Of a stretch of DNA of 64,000 nucleotides, positions 17,477-28,306 are shown piece by piece. Positions within the stretch are counted from its first letter, which is position 1. The number at the start of each line of letters is the position of its first letter. This stretch comes from Flavivirga algicola. GTDB lineage: Bacteria; Bacteroidota; Bacteroidia; Flavobacteriales; Flavobacteriaceae. Location: positions 22,430 to 86,429 of the forward strand of contig NZ_JABBHF010000018.1 of the NCBI RefSeq assembly GCF_012910715.1. Direction: 5' to 3'. A model generated the notes under the pieces. The model did not search any database. It worked only from the letters and a program-made list of their open reading frames with translations, and had not been told where the DNA came from. Both the position numbers and the translations under genes were made by a program.

Positions 17477-20308
17477 ATGAGCCAATTTGATGACTTTATT
17501 GAAGTAAAAGGTGCCCGCGCACATAATCTAAAAAACATAGATATATCTATTCCCAGAGAAAAACTTGTTGTAATAACAGGATTATCTGGAAGTGGAAAAT
17601 CGTCCTTAGCCTTCGATACTATTTATGCCGAAGGGCAACGTCGATACATTGAAACATTTTCTGCCTATGCAAGGCAGTTTCTTGGAGGGCTTGAAAGACC
17701 TGATGTTGATAAGATTGATGGATTATCCCCTGTTATTGCCATTGAACAAAAAACAACAAGTAAATCGCCACGATCTACGGTAGGAACCATCACCGAGATT
17801 TACGATTTTATGCGCTTATTATTTGCACGTGCCAGTGACGCTTACAGTTACAATACAGGAGACAAAATGGTGAGCTATAGCGACGAACAAATCAAGGAAC
17901 TTATTATTAATGATTTTAGTGGAAAACGTATTAATATATTGGCTCCAGTAATACGTTCTCGTAAAGGCCATTACCGCGAGCTATTCGAACAAATCGCAAA
18001 ACAAGGTTTTGTTAAGGTAAGAACAGATGGTGAGATTAAAGACCTTACCAAAGGCATGAAACTAGACCGTTATAAAACTCACGATATTGAAATTGTTATA
18101 GACAGACTGGTTATTGATACATCGGCAGACAACGATAAGCGTCTTACCGAAACCATCAATACGGCCATGTATCATGGTGAAGACGTCCTCTTGGTCATTG
18201 ATCAAGACACTAACGAAACCCGCTATTTTAGTAGAAATTTAATGTGCCCCTCTTCTGGAATTTCATACCCGAACCCAGAACCCAACAATTTCTCTTTCAA
18301 CTCTCCCAAAGGCGCTTGTTCAAACTGTAATGGTATTGGGGAACTATATCAGGTAAACGAAAAAAAAATCATTCCAAATGATAGCCTATCAATAAAAGCT
18401 GGAGCACTAGCACCTCATGGACCAGAAAAAAATAGTTGGATCTTTAAACAGCTTCAAACTATTGCGCAGCGTTTTAATTTTAAATTAACCGATCCATACA
18501 AAGACATTCCAAAAGAAGCCAAACAAATGATTCTGTATGGTGGAAATGAAAAATTCTCTGTAGAAAGCAAAACACTAGGTGTTACCCGAGATTATAAAAT
18601 AGATTTTGAAGGTGTTGCTAATTTTATTGAAAACCAATACAAAACAGCCGAATCTACTTCCTTAAAGCGATGGGCAAAAGACTACATGGATAAAATTAAA
18701 TGTCCAGAATGTCAAGGTTCAAGATTAAAAAAGGAATCACTTTATTTTAAAGTAAATAACAAAAACATAGCCGAACTAGCCAATACAGATGTTGTTGAGC
18801 TGGCTTCTTGGTTTAACAACTTGCATAAATATTTATCCGAAAAACAAATCAAAATTGCCGAAGAGATTTTAAAAGAAATAAAATCTAGATTACAATTTTT
18901 GTTGGATGTAGGGTTAAATTATTTATCGTTAAACAGAAGCTCAAAATCCTTATCTGGAGGAGAAGCACAACGCATTCGTTTAGCAACTCAAATAGGTTCT
19001 CAACTGGTAGGGGTACTATATATTCTGGACGAACCCAGTATTGGCTTACATCAACGCGATAATGAAAAACTAATTAATTCCTTGGTATCACTCCGGGATA
19101 TTGGAAATTCGGTCATCGTTGTAGAACATGACAAAGACATGATTGAGCGTGCCGATTACGTCATAGATATTGGCCCTAAAGCAGGTAAACATGGTGGAGA
19201 AATAATTAGTATTGGCAATCCAGATGAATTAAAAACGCATGAAACCTTAACTGCCGATTACCTAAACGGCAACAAAGAAATTGAAGTCCCCAATAAACGC
19301 AGAAAAGGCAACGGAAAATTCCTTGAACTTAATGGATGTACTGGAAATAATTTAAAAAATGTTTCAGTAAAATTCCCATTAGGCAAAATGATAGGAGTCA
19401 CAGGCGTTTCAGGTAGTGGAAAATCCACATTAATCAACGAAACCCTATACCCTATTTTAAATGCGCACTATTTTAATGGCGTAAAAAAACCTATGCCCTA
19501 TAAGAGTATCAAAGGTTTAGAGCATATTGACAAAGTCATTGATATTAACCAATCTCCTATTGGTAGAACCCCACGAAGCAACCCAGTCACCTATACGGGT
19601 ACCTTTAGTGAAATTAGAGCGTTATATGCTAAAATCCCTGAAGCCATGATTCGGGGTTATAAAGCAGGGCGCTTTAGCTTTAATGTTAAAGGCGGTCGTT
19701 GTGAAACTTGCCAAGGTGGCGGATTACGAGTTATTGAAATGAATTTTCTTCCAGATGTATATGTTGAGTGCGAAACCTGCCAAGGCAAGCGTTTTAATAG
19801 AGAAACCCTGGAGATTCGTTATAAAGGAAAATCAATTAGTGATGTGTTGAACATGACTATTAACGAAGCTGTCTCCTTTTTTGAACACATTCCAAAAATT
19901 TATAAAAAACTAAAGACTATTAAGGATGTTGGACTAGGCTACATTACTCTTGGTCAACAAAGTACAACGCTATCTGGCGGAGAAGCACAGCGTATTAAAC
20001 TGGCAACAGAATTAAGTAAACGTGATACGGGAAACACCTTTTACATACTTGATGAACCCACAACAGGACTGCACTTTGAAGACATTAGAGTACTTATGAT
20101 CGTACTTAACAAACTAGCAGACAAAGGAAATACAGTCCTTATCATCGAACACAATTTAGACGTTATAAAAACCGTTGACCATATTATCGATGTTGGCTAC
20201 GAAGGTGGACAAGGTGGTGGACAAATCATTGTAGAGGGATCACCAGAAGAAGTTGTAAAACATAAAAAAAGCCATACTGCCAAATTCCTTAAAAAAGAAT
20301 TGAACTAG
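17477..20308 (+). CDS. uvrA: Excinuclease ABC subunit A
   Basis: UvrA is the damage-recognition ATPase of nucleotide excision repair and loads UvrB. The product has two ABC modules, each split by inserted domains. The first Walker A is GLSGSGKSS near the start and the second is GVSGSGKST. Two LSGGEAQRI signatures, Walker B motifs [12 protein letters not shown] and [12 protein letters not shown], and zinc-binding CPECQG and paired CETCQG motifs are all present. I chose the ATG at 17477 because [18 protein letters not shown] matches the usual UvrA N-terminus; the upstream ATG at 17432 would add 15 residues not expected in the family. Length from 17477 is 943 residues. The gene stands alone and is followed after 79 nt by the LOG gene. 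Confidence 0.97.
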   Translation: MSQFDDFIEVKGARAHNLKNIDISIPREKLVVITGLSGSGKSSLAFDTIYAEGQRRYIETFSAYARQFLGGLERPDVDKIDGLSPVIAIEQKTTSKSPRSTVGTITEIYDFMRLLFARASDAYSYNTGDKMVSYSDEQIKELIINDFSGKRINILAPVIRSRKGHYRELFEQIAKQGFVKVRTDGEIKDLTKGMKLDRYKTHDIEIVIDRLVIDTSADNDKRLTETINTAMYHGEDVLLVIDQDTNETRYFSRNLMCPSSGISYPNPEPNNFSFNSPKGACSNCNGIGELYQVNEKKIIPNDSLSIKAGALAPHGPEKNSWIFKQLQTIAQRFNFKLTDPYKDIPKEAKQMILYGGNEKFSVESKTLGVTRDYKIDFEGVANFIENQYKTAESTSLKRWAKDYMDKIKCPECQGSRLKKESLYFKVNNKNIAELANTDVVELASWFNNLHKYLSEKQIKIAEEILKEIKSRLQFLLDVGLNYLSLNRSSKSLSGGEAQRIRLATQIGSQLVGVLYILDEPSIGLHQRDNEKLINSLVSLRDIGNSVIVVEHDKDMIERADYVIDIGPKAGKHGGEIISIGNPDELKTHETLTADYLNGNKEIEVPNKRRKGNGKFLELNGCTGNNLKNVSVKFPLGKMIGVTGVSGSGKSTLINETLYPILNAHYFNGVKKPMPYKSIKGLEHIDKVIDINQSPIGRTPRSNPVTYTGTFSEIRALYAKIPEAMIRGYKAGRFSFNVKGGRCETCQGGGLRVIEMNFLPDVYVECETCQGKRFNRETLEIRYKGKSISDVLNMTINEAVSFFEHIPKIYKKLKTIKDVGLGYITLGQQSTTLSGGEAQRIKLATELSKRDTGNTFYILDEPTTGLHFEDIRVLMIVLNKLADKGNTVLIIEHNLDVIKTVDHIIDVGYEGGQGGGQIIVEGSPEEVVKHKKSHTAKFLKKELN

Positions 20309-20387
20309 TAAAAAGGTTTAATTTAGAAAAACTGATTTTAAAAAATATAAATACGAAAGAAACAGATAAACGCATAAACTTATACAT

Positions 20388-21077
20388 ATGAGAAAAGAAC
20401 AACACCATAAAGGATGGAATGAAATAAAAACAAACGATTCTTGGGCTATTTTTAAAATAATGGGTGAATTTGTTAATGGTTTTGAAAAAATGAGTAAAAT
20501 AGGCCCATGTGTGTCTATTTTTGGATCTGCCAGAACAAAACCAGAAGACAGATATTATCAGCTAGCAGAAAAAGTAGCAAAAAAGATTGTAGAAGCTGGT
20601 TATGGTGTAATTACTGGTGGAGGCCCAGGAATTATGGAAGCCGGTAACAAAGGAGCCCATTTAGGTGGCGGTACCTCTGTAGGCCTGAATATCGACCTCC
20701 CTTTTGAGCAGCATGATAACCCTTATATTGATACAGATAAAAGCTTGGATTTCGATTATTTCTTCGTTCGCAAGGTAATGTTCGTTAAATACTCCCAAGG
20801 TTTTGTGGTTATGCCTGGTGGCTTTGGTACTTTAGATGAGTTATTTGAAGCTATGACACTCATACAAACACATAAAATTGGAAAATTCCCAATTATTCTC
20901 GTAGGCACCGATTTTTGGGAAGGTTTATTAGATTGGGTAAAAAAGACCTTGCTGGATTCTTTTTCCAATATAAGCCCCAAAGATTTAGATTTAATTCATT
21001 TGGTCGATACAGAAGATGAAGTTATAGCCATTCTTGATTCGTTCTATAAAGAATCTGGTTTGAGTCCTAACTTTTAA
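20388..21077 (+). CDS. LOG-family protein (TIGR00730 Rossmann fold, putative nucleoside 5'-monophosphate phosphoribohydrolase)
   Basis: LOG enzymes release the base from cytokinin or other nucleoside monophosphates. The 229-residue product has a Rossmann-like core with GGGPGIMEAGNKGA (residues 78-90) and PGGFGTLDE (143-151), the two defining motifs. The arginine in FVRKV (about 128) completes the phosphate-binding region. It is longer at the N-terminus than plant LOGs, typical of the bacterial YgdH/TIGR00730 branch, which may act on AMP or other purine nucleotides. It is cytoplasmic, with no signal. It is downstream of uvrA on the same strand; whether they share a transcript is unclear. Confidence 0.88.
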   Translation: MRKEQHHKGWNEIKTNDSWAIFKIMGEFVNGFEKMSKIGPCVSIFGSARTKPEDRYYQLAEKVAKKIVEAGYGVITGGGPGIMEAGNKGAHLGGGTSVGLNIDLPFEQHDNPYIDTDKSLDFDYFFVRKVMFVKYSQGFVVMPGGFGTLDELFEAMTLIQTHKIGKFPIILVGTDFWEGLLDWVKKTLLDSFSNISPKDLDLIHLVDTEDEVIAILDSFYKESGLSPNF

Positions 21078-21188
21078 AGATAACACACCTTTTACGACTA
21101 AGTGTTTAGGCACTATATACATTGGTGAATTTTTAAACCACCATATTTTGCTATATTGCAAGGCCTTATTATGAATTATAACCGTTAA

Positions 21189-24032
21189 ATGTTTTATAAT
21201 ATATTGAAATTACATCTTTTTTATTGTACGCTTTGTACCCTAATATGCTTTACTAGTTTTAGCCAAAATAAAATTGATGTGAAAGCGGTTTTTGATATTG
21301 AAAATAAGCAGATTAAAATATCACAAACCATTCAATACCAAAACACAACGCAAGATATATTACAGTCCATTTATTTAAACGACTGGAGTAATAGCTATTC
21401 AACAAAAAAAACACCGCTAGCCATACGAATTGCCGATGAATATAAAAATGACTTTCATTTAGCAAAAAACAGAGACCGCGGCTATTCTGCCATTACTTCC
21501 ATTAAACAAAATAATGCCGATTTAGTATTCCAACAACTAAAGGGTCAAATAGATGTTGTTAAAGTTGAATTAAACACGCCATTAAAACCAAATGATTCTT
21601 ATAAAATTGATTTAGAATATATTGTTCAAATTCCAAACGCCAAATTTACAAGTTATGGCATAACAAATGAGGGTAATTTAAGTTTGAGATATTGGTACAT
21701 AACACCAGCTGTTTATAATGGTGAGTGGCAATACTATAGTAATAAAAATTTAGATGATTTATACATCCCCAGATCTGATGTTACACTAAAAATCGAACAT
21801 CCAAACACATATACCCTAACTTCAGAATTAGATTTAATTAAAAAAACACAATTAATTGATAAACAAATAGTTGAACTAAGTGGAAAAAACAGAAACAACA
21901 ATAAGTTGTTTTTGAGTAAAGGATCAGATTTTAGTACGATACAATCTGATGATTTTTCTATAGTTTCAAACATAAGTGACGAAGGATTAGATGTTATAGA
22001 CAGAGTTTTAATTACAGAAAAAGTAACAAAGTTTATTTTAAAAAACTTTGGGGAATATCCACACAAGAGACTTTTGCTAACAGAAATTGATAATGTAAAA
22101 GATCCTGTTTATGGGGTGAATTTTTTACCTAAATTCATAAAAACATATCCCAATCATTTTCAATACGAACTTAAATTATTAAAAATTGCACTACACAATT
22201 ATTTAGAAAATACTTTGCTTGTAAATCCAAGAAAAGAACAATGGCTATTAGATGGTATTCAAATTTATTATTTGATGAATTACGTTCAAGAATACTATCC
22301 AGACATGAAATTTCTTGGAGCCTTGGCTAATTTCTGGGGGATCAAGTCCTTTCATATTGCAGATATGAAATTTAATGACAAATACACCTTAGCGGCCATG
22401 TCTGCTGCTAGAACAAATAGAGACCAGCCGCTTACCATGCAAAAGGACTCCTTACTTAAATTCAACACCAACATAGCTAATAAATACAAGGCAGGTATAG
22501 GACTTAAATACTTAGATGATTTTATAAACGAGCAAGTACTAGAAAACAGTATAACATCATTTATATCTGAACATAAGTTAAAACAAACCACAACTAAAGA
22601 TTTTGAAGCCTATTTAAAATCTAAAACCGAGAAAAACATTGATTGGTTTTTTGAAGATTATTTAGCTACTCGAAAAAAAATAGATTTTAAAATCAAGAAG
22701 GTAACCAAAACCGAAGACTCCATTACACTTACTATAAAGAACAAACGAGATAACAAGATGCCTATCTCTTTGTACACTTTAAATAATGATAGTATTATCT
22801 CTAAAACATGGATAGAAAATATCATAAAAAGCAAGACACTCACTATTCCTAGGAATAATGCAAATAAACTTGTATTAAACTACGAAAAGTATGTTCCCGA
22901 AATCAACTTAAGAGATAATTGGAAATCTTTAAAAGGCTTCTTTTTTAATAATAAACCTTTGCAATTTAGACTTTTCAAGGATATTGAAGACCCGCACTAT
23001 AATCAAGTATTCCTATTACCTGTTGCCGAATTTAACAATATTTATGACGGGCTCACTTTAGGTATGCGTGCTTATAATACAACGATTCTAAGAAAACTTT
23101 TCAATTACAAAATTGAGCCATCCTATGGTTTTAAATCCAAATCGTTGACTGGCTCTGCTTCCTTATATAAAATACATTATTTCGACAATGATCTATTTGC
23201 TATTAATTATGGTATCGTAGGTAGTTATACATCCTATGCCGAAGACTTGTTTGTTAGACAAATAAAGCCTTCCGTAACATTGTATTTCAGAAGAAATAGT
23301 GATTTACGTTCAAACAAAAGGCAAACATTAAGATTTAGATATTTAGATATACAGAGGGATGAAGATGTTAACAATGTCTCCCCTACTTTTAGGCCCAACT
23401 ACAAGCTTTTCAATATTCGTTATAGAAATTCAGACGATAACCTCATAAACTTTAATAAATGGTACACCGACTTTCAAATCGGTGAAAAATTTAGCAAAAT
23501 TGCTTTCAATTATGAATATAGGCGTCTGTTTCAAAGTAATAGACAATTAAATCTGCGTATGTTTGCGGGGGCTTTTTTAAAAAACAAAACAGATATCACT
23601 TCAGACTATTTCAGCTTTGCTTTAGACAGACCAACGGATTACCTATTCGATCTTCCTTATTTAGGGCGCTCTGAAGCCTCTGGCATTTTTAGTCAACAAT
23701 ACATTGATGCCGAAGGTGGGTTTAAATCTAAATTAGAAACACCTTTTGCCAACCAATGGATTGCTACATTTAATGCAAGTACCACACTATGGAAATATGT
23801 ATTGGCATACGGAGATATTGGTCTCGTTAAAAACAAATTTAGTGATCCTTATTTTGCATATGACTCAGGAGTAAGAATTAACTTGGTTACCGATTATTTC
23901 GAAATTTATTTTCCCATATATTCTAATCTTGGTTGGGAAATAGGGCAACCTAATTATGATGAAAAAATCAGATTTAAATTTACTGTAGACCCACAAATAC
24001 TTTTAGGTTTATTTAGAAGGCGCTGGTACTAA
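21189..24032 (+). CDS. M1-aminopeptidase-like protein with degenerate active site and C-terminal barrel-like region
   Basis: A 947-residue exported protein (signal about 1-25, ending in FTSFSQ). The first half has the M1 layout: an N-terminal beta domain with DVKAVFDIENKQIKISQTIQ, then a thermolysin-like region. Where active M1 enzymes have HExxH and WLNEG, this one has HNYLE (336-340) and WLLDG (352-356) with a shortened spacing, so zinc ligands and the general base appear lost. The last 350 residues are aromatic-rich alternating strands (such as YKIHYFDNDLFAINYGIVGS) and end in RRRWY, suggesting an outer-membrane beta-barrel. It is probably a non-catalytic surface or assembly protein. Family recognition comes from layout and is moderately sure. 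Confidence 0.7.
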   Translation: MFYNILKLHLFYCTLCTLICFTSFSQNKIDVKAVFDIENKQIKISQTIQYQNTTQDILQSIYLNDWSNSYSTKKTPLAIRIADEYKNDFHLAKNRDRGYSAITSIKQNNADLVFQQLKGQIDVVKVELNTPLKPNDSYKIDLEYIVQIPNAKFTSYGITNEGNLSLRYWYITPAVYNGEWQYYSNKNLDDLYIPRSDVTLKIEHPNTYTLTSELDLIKKTQLIDKQIVELSGKNRNNNKLFLSKGSDFSTIQSDDFSIVSNISDEGLDVIDRVLITEKVTKFILKNFGEYPHKRLLLTEIDNVKDPVYGVNFLPKFIKTYPNHFQYELKLLKIALHNYLENTLLVNPRKEQWLLDGIQIYYLMNYVQEYYPDMKFLGALANFWGIKSFHIADMKFNDKYTLAAMSAARTNRDQPLTMQKDSLLKFNTNIANKYKAGIGLKYLDDFINEQVLENSITSFISEHKLKQTTTKDFEAYLKSKTEKNIDWFFEDYLATRKKIDFKIKKVTKTEDSITLTIKNKRDNKMPISLYTLNNDSIISKTWIENIIKSKTLTIPRNNANKLVLNYEKYVPEINLRDNWKSLKGFFFNNKPLQFRLFKDIEDPHYNQVFLLPVAEFNNIYDGLTLGMRAYNTTILRKLFNYKIEPSYGFKSKSLTGSASLYKIHYFDNDLFAINYGIVGSYTSYAEDLFVRQIKPSVTLYFRRNSDLRSNKRQTLRFRYLDIQRDEDVNNVSPTFRPNYKLFNIRYRNSDDNLINFNKWYTDFQIGEKFSKIAFNYEYRRLFQSNRQLNLRMFAGAFLKNKTDITSDYFSFALDRPTDYLFDLPYLGRSEASGIFSQQYIDAEGGFKSKLETPFANQWIATFNASTTLWKYVLAYGDIGLVKNKFSDPYFAYDSGVRINLVTDYFEIYFPIYSNLGWEIGQPNYDEKIRFKFTVDPQILLGLFRRRWY

Positions 24033-24142
24033 TATTTTAGTGAATTTTTACTTTTAATCGATTTTTGTTAAATTATTATCATTTAAATTTATTTTTTTTA
24101 GATATTTTTAACAATACAACAAGTATTTATACTCCAAAATAA

Positions 24143-24173
24143 TTGCAAAAATGACATGTTTTAACTACTTTTG
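24143..24173 (+). promoter_or_regulatory. Promoter for the E1 dehydrogenase gene
   Basis: TTG (24143-24145), a 20-nt spacer and TACTTTTG (24166-24173) match the Bacteroidota primary sigma consensus TTG/TANNTTTG. The -7 box ends 22 nt upstream of the ATG, giving a short leader. Confidence 0.75.
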
Positions 24174-24195
24174 CACGAGCAAAAAGCACAGCTAA

Positions 24196-26607
24196 ATGCA
24201 AACCATTCCAAATTTGAAGACCGACATATCGTTTGATGATTTTAAAGCAGAAGTTCTAAACGACTACAGAATCGCTATAAAAAGTCGTGAATGTAGTTTA
24301 CTTGGCAGGCGTGAAGTTTTAACTGGAAAAGCCAAATTTGGAATTTTTGGAGACGGTAAAGAAGTACCGCAATTAGCCATGGCTAAAGCTTTTTTAAAAG
24401 GTGATTGGAGATCTGGCTACTACAGAGATCAAACATTTATGATGGCTATTGGTGAACTAACTATTGAACAATTTTTTGCTGGTCTATATGCTAACACCAA
24501 TTTAGAATTAGAACCCATGTCGGCTGGTCGTCAAATGGGCGGGCATTTTGTAACGCATAGTTTAAACGAAGATGGTAGCTGGAAAGACCTTACCAAGCAG
24601 TACAACTCAAGTGCAGACATTTCGCCTACTGCAGGACAGATGCCTCGCCTGTTAGGTTTAGCCCAAGCCTCAAAAATCTTTAGAAATGTTGATAACATTA
24701 ACGCTAATAACTTCTCCATTAATGGAAATGAAGTTGCTTGGGGTACTATAGGAAATGCAAGTACTAGTGAAGGTTTGTTTTTTGAAACCATTAATGCTGC
24801 TGGTGTTTTACAAGTACCTATGGTTATAAGCATATGGGATGACGAATATGGCATTTCTGTACATGCAAAGCACCAGACAACCAAAGAAGATATATCTGAG
24901 ATTTTGAAAGGGTTTCAGAGAGATGACAAACATAAAGGTTATGAGATTTTACGTGTAAAAGGTTGGGATTATGCAAATCTTATAGAAACATACCAAGAAG
25001 CTTCTAATATAGCCAGAGAAGAACACGTACCAGTACTAATTCATGTATTAGAACTAACACAACCACAAGGGCATTCGACTTCAGGCTCTCATGAAAGATA
25101 CAAAACAGCAGAACGCTTAAAATGGGAAATCCAACACGATTGTAACTTAAAATTTCGTGAATGGATAATAGAAAGCGGTATAGCTACCAATGAAACGCTT
25201 ACCGATATAGAAAGAACCATTAAAAGAGATGTTCGAGAAGCTAAAAAGAAAGCATGGAATACTTTTTTAAAACCTATCATAAAAGATAAACAAGAGTTAA
25301 TTTCCCTATTAACGCAGGTCGCTTCATCTAGCCCTAATAAGGCATTCATTTCTAAAATAAAAGATGAGCTTACCCGCATCGATGAACCAACCAGAAAAGA
25401 CATCCTATCGAACGCAAGAAAAGCCTTAAGGTATGTTATAGGAGAATCTTCTAAGGAAAAGCAGCAACTTAGCGATTGGATTAACAACATTTTTGAAAAG
25501 ATCCAACCCGATTTCAGTTCTCATCTGTATTCTGAAACTGACAGATCGAACATTCTGGTAAAAGAAGTAAAGCCCACTTACGACAATGATGCAACTCAGG
25601 TTGATGCCCGTATCATTCTACGGGATAATTTTGATATTATTTTTAGTAATCACCCAGAAGCATTGGTTTTTGGAGAAGATACAGGTAATATTGGTGATGT
25701 AAATCAGGGATTGGAAGGCTTACAAGAAAAACATGGGGAATTGCGCATTGCTGATGCTGGTATACGAGAAGCAACCATTATTGGGCAAGGGATAGGCATG
25801 TCATTACGTGGCTTGAGACCTATTGCCGAGATTCAATATCTGGACTATATTTTATATGCACTTCAAATTATTAGTGATGATTTAGCAACCTTACACTACA
25901 GAACAAAAGGCAAACAAAAAGCGCCTTTAATAATAAGAACCAGAGGGCATAGACTTGAAGGTATCTGGCATTCTGGCTCTCAAATGGGTGGTATTTTAAA
26001 CTTAGTAAGAGGCGTACATGTTTTAGTGCCACGAAATATGACCAAAGCTGCTGGTTTTTATAATACGCTTTTACAAGGTGACGACCCAGCTATTGTTATT
26101 GAATGCCTTAACGGATACAGACTAAAAGAAAAGATGCCTAACAACTTAAACGCTATTAAAACACCTATTGGTGTTGTTGAGACCGTTAAGGAAGGTACAG
26201 ATATCACCTTAGTATCTTACGGGTCTACCTTACGCATAGTCGAACAAACAGCAAAAGATCTTTTAGCAATTGGTATCGATGTAGAAATTATAGATGTACA
26301 ATCTTTGTTACCTTTTGATTTAAATCATGACATCGTAAAGAGCGTAGCAAAAACAAATCGTGTTATGATTATCGATGAAGATGTCCCAGGTGGTGCTTCT
26401 GCATACATTTTAAACGAAATATTAAACATTCAAAATGCCTATCAATACCTAGATAGTCAACCAAAAACACTTACTGCAAAGGCGCATAGACCTGCTTATG
26501 GAAATGATGGTGACTATTTTTCAAAACCTTCGGCAGAAGACATTTTTGAAGCTGTTTATGATGTGATGCATGAATTGAACCCTACAGATTTTCCAAAGCT
26601 TAGATAG
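24196..26607 (+). CDS. 2-oxoacid dehydrogenase E1, fused alpha and beta subunits (branched-chain type)
   Basis: E1 decarboxylates 2-oxoacids with thiamine diphosphate and passes the acyl group to lipoyl-E2. The 803-residue product joins an alpha-type half (about 1-400) and a beta-type half (about 460-800). The alpha half has GYYRDQTFMMA, RQMGGHF and QPQGHSTSGSHERY. Its cofactor motif is atypical: GNASTSEG and WDDEYGISV stand where GDGxxxEG and NN are usual. The beta half shows VFGEDTG, GIREATIIGQGIGMSLRGLR and IRTRGHRLEGIWHSGS. This bimodular form is common in Bacteroidota and is usually annotated as 2-oxoisovalerate dehydrogenase; exact substrate is not fixed by sequence. It has a good promoter and a terminator, so it is monocistronic. 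Confidence 0.9.
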   Translation: MQTIPNLKTDISFDDFKAEVLNDYRIAIKSRECSLLGRREVLTGKAKFGIFGDGKEVPQLAMAKAFLKGDWRSGYYRDQTFMMAIGELTIEQFFAGLYANTNLELEPMSAGRQMGGHFVTHSLNEDGSWKDLTKQYNSSADISPTAGQMPRLLGLAQASKIFRNVDNINANNFSINGNEVAWGTIGNASTSEGLFFETINAAGVLQVPMVISIWDDEYGISVHAKHQTTKEDISEILKGFQRDDKHKGYEILRVKGWDYANLIETYQEASNIAREEHVPVLIHVLELTQPQGHSTSGSHERYKTAERLKWEIQHDCNLKFREWIIESGIATNETLTDIERTIKRDVREAKKKAWNTFLKPIIKDKQELISLLTQVASSSPNKAFISKIKDELTRIDEPTRKDILSNARKALRYVIGESSKEKQQLSDWINNIFEKIQPDFSSHLYSETDRSNILVKEVKPTYDNDATQVDARIILRDNFDIIFSNHPEALVFGEDTGNIGDVNQGLEGLQEKHGELRIADAGIREATIIGQGIGMSLRGLRPIAEIQYLDYILYALQIISDDLATLHYRTKGKQKAPLIIRTRGHRLEGIWHSGSQMGGILNLVRGVHVLVPRNMTKAAGFYNTLLQGDDPAIVIECLNGYRLKEKMPNNLNAIKTPIGVVETVKEGTDITLVSYGSTLRIVEQTAKDLLAIGIDVEIIDVQSLLPFDLNHDIVKSVAKTNRVMIIDEDVPGGASAYILNEILNIQNAYQYLDSQPKTLTAKAHRPAYGNDGDYFSKPSAEDIFEAVYDVMHELNPTDFPKLR

Positions 26608-26630
26608 CTCAAAAAACAAAATATTCTTAA

Positions 26631-26664
26631 AAGCCCTTCCTATTTAAATTGGTAGGGTTTTTCT
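26631..26664 (+). terminator. Terminator after the E1 dehydrogenase gene
   Basis: AAGCCCT (26631-26637) pairs with AGGGTTT (26654-26660) and the stem extends by CC/GG past a T-T mismatch, followed by TTTTTC. It lies about 25 nt after the stop codon. Confidence 0.7.
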
Positions 26665-26700
26665 TTTTATATTTATATTATAGACCAAATAACCTATCAT

Positions 26701-28305
26701 ATGCTAACAAAGCTAGACAAAGAGCAATTTAGAAGCACTATTTTTAGACATCTGGATGGCATAGCTACAGCAACTACTGCTTATTCGCTTCACAAAAAAG
26801 GAGTGCTCCAATATTTGTTGAGCCATAAAAAATCTAGTATAGAAAATCTGTCTAAAACATTTAATGCAAACGAAGGCTACCTTAATGTAGGCTTGCGTGT
26901 ACTATCCTCTCAAGGCTGGCTGAACATGCATATTAACACCTCCAACAACACAGTTCATTACGAAACCAATCCAAAAAGTGAAAGGGCTTTTAAGTTAACC
27001 CCTATTTATACTGATGCTGTTAGTTTATTAAACTACTCGGTTAAATTTCCAGAAGAAGGTATTGGCCCTGATGCTTTCAATGTGTTAGAAAAAATATTTA
27101 TAAAATATAAACAAAATTTCGGGCTTTCTACAGCCAAAACCAACGCTATTGAACACCAGGTACTAAAACATATAGAAGGTGTTATAGCAGCACCTATCAT
27201 CGTGTTATTAGGCCTTAATGGTTTTTTCCATAAATACTTCATGGAAGCCTCTTTTAGGGCTGAAGAATATCATAAAAACCCTGAAAGTTTCAAAAAAATA
27301 CTTGATTTTTTATCGCACCTAGGTTGGTTTACCAAAAAGAAAGACACATATCGGTTTACCGACAAAGGGTTATTTTTTGCAAAACGAGCCAGTGCATACG
27401 GCGTTACGGTTTCATACTTACCAACATTTATGAAATTAGATGAACTTATTTTTGGAAACCCATTAGTGCTAAAAACAAGTTCGCAAGATGAAAAAGAAAA
27501 ACACGTAGATAGAGAAATGAATGTTTGGGGAAGCGGTGGTGCACATGCAACCTACTTTAAAATAATAGATGATGTTATTATTGAGTTGTTCAATAAACCC
27601 ATTGACGAACAGCCTAAGGGAATTTTAGATATGGGCTGTGGTAATGGGGCTTTTATCCAGCATATTTTTGATGTTATCGAATTTAAAACATCAAGAGGTA
27701 AAGTGCTTGATGAATATCCACTATTACTAGTTGGTGCTGATTTTAATCAAGCCGCCTTAAAGGTAACCAGAGCAAATTTAATTAAAGCAGATATTTGGGC
27801 AAAGGTCATTTGGGGCAACATTGGCAGACCCGATTTACTGGCAAAAGATTTAAAAGAAGACTATAATATCGATTTAAAAGATTTATTAAACGTTAGAACC
27901 TTTTTAGACCATAACCGCATATGGGAATCTCCAAAGCAAAATTCAGGCAGAATAAGCTACTCTACAGGAGCTTATAGCTTTGAAGGCAAGCGTATTGGCA
28001 ATAATTTAGTAGAAAGTTCTTTACTGGAACATTTACAAAAATGGAAACCCTATGTAGAACGATTTGGTCTGTTAATTATAGAATTACACACTATAGGTCC
28101 GAAATTGACTGCCAATAATTTGGGAAAAACAGCTGCCACAGCTTATGATGCCACACATGGTTATAGCGATCAATATATTCTGGAAGTAGACATTTTTAAT
28201 AAAGTGGCTACAGAAGCTGGCCTAAAACCAGACCTTAATTATTTTACAACATTTCCCAATAACGAATTAGCTACAGTAAGCATCAACTTATTAAAAGGAC
28301 ACTAA
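26701..28305 (+). CDS. Class I SAM-dependent methyltransferase with N-terminal winged-helix region
   Basis: The C-terminal half has a class I methyltransferase fold: motif I is LDMGCGNGAF (309-318), and LLVGADFNQAALKV supplies the acidic residue that binds the SAM ribose. The N-terminal 250 residues contain two helical winged-helix-like modules (LHKKGVLQYLLSHKKSS near 26-42 and a second one near 200-225, FLSHLGWFTKKKDTYRFTDKG), as in O-methyltransferases with a dimerisation domain. The 534-residue length is larger than typical O-methyltransferases and resembles the methyltransferase modules of some polyketide or natural-product pathways. No biosynthetic genes lie nearby, so the substrate is unknown. 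The next gene starts 1 nt after its stop. Confidence 0.8.
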   Translation: MLTKLDKEQFRSTIFRHLDGIATATTAYSLHKKGVLQYLLSHKKSSIENLSKTFNANEGYLNVGLRVLSSQGWLNMHINTSNNTVHYETNPKSERAFKLTPIYTDAVSLLNYSVKFPEEGIGPDAFNVLEKIFIKYKQNFGLSTAKTNAIEHQVLKHIEGVIAAPIIVLLGLNGFFHKYFMEASFRAEEYHKNPESFKKILDFLSHLGWFTKKKDTYRFTDKGLFFAKRASAYGVTVSYLPTFMKLDELIFGNPLVLKTSSQDEKEKHVDREMNVWGSGGAHATYFKIIDDVIIELFNKPIDEQPKGILDMGCGNGAFIQHIFDVIEFKTSRGKVLDEYPLLLVGADFNQAALKVTRANLIKADIWAKVIWGNIGRPDLLAKDLKEDYNIDLKDLLNVRTFLDHNRIWESPKQNSGRISYSTGAYSFEGKRIGNNLVESSLLEHLQKWKPYVERFGLLIIELHTIGPKLTANNLGKTAATAYDATHGYSDQYILEVDIFNKVATEAGLKPDLNYFTTFPNNELATVSINLLKGH

Positions 28306-28306
28306 A

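Noticed and set aside
25089..25490. 133-codon minus-strand open frame inside the E1 gene
   Set aside because: Antisense to a conserved enzyme and rich in Leu/Ser as expected of reverse-strand shadows.
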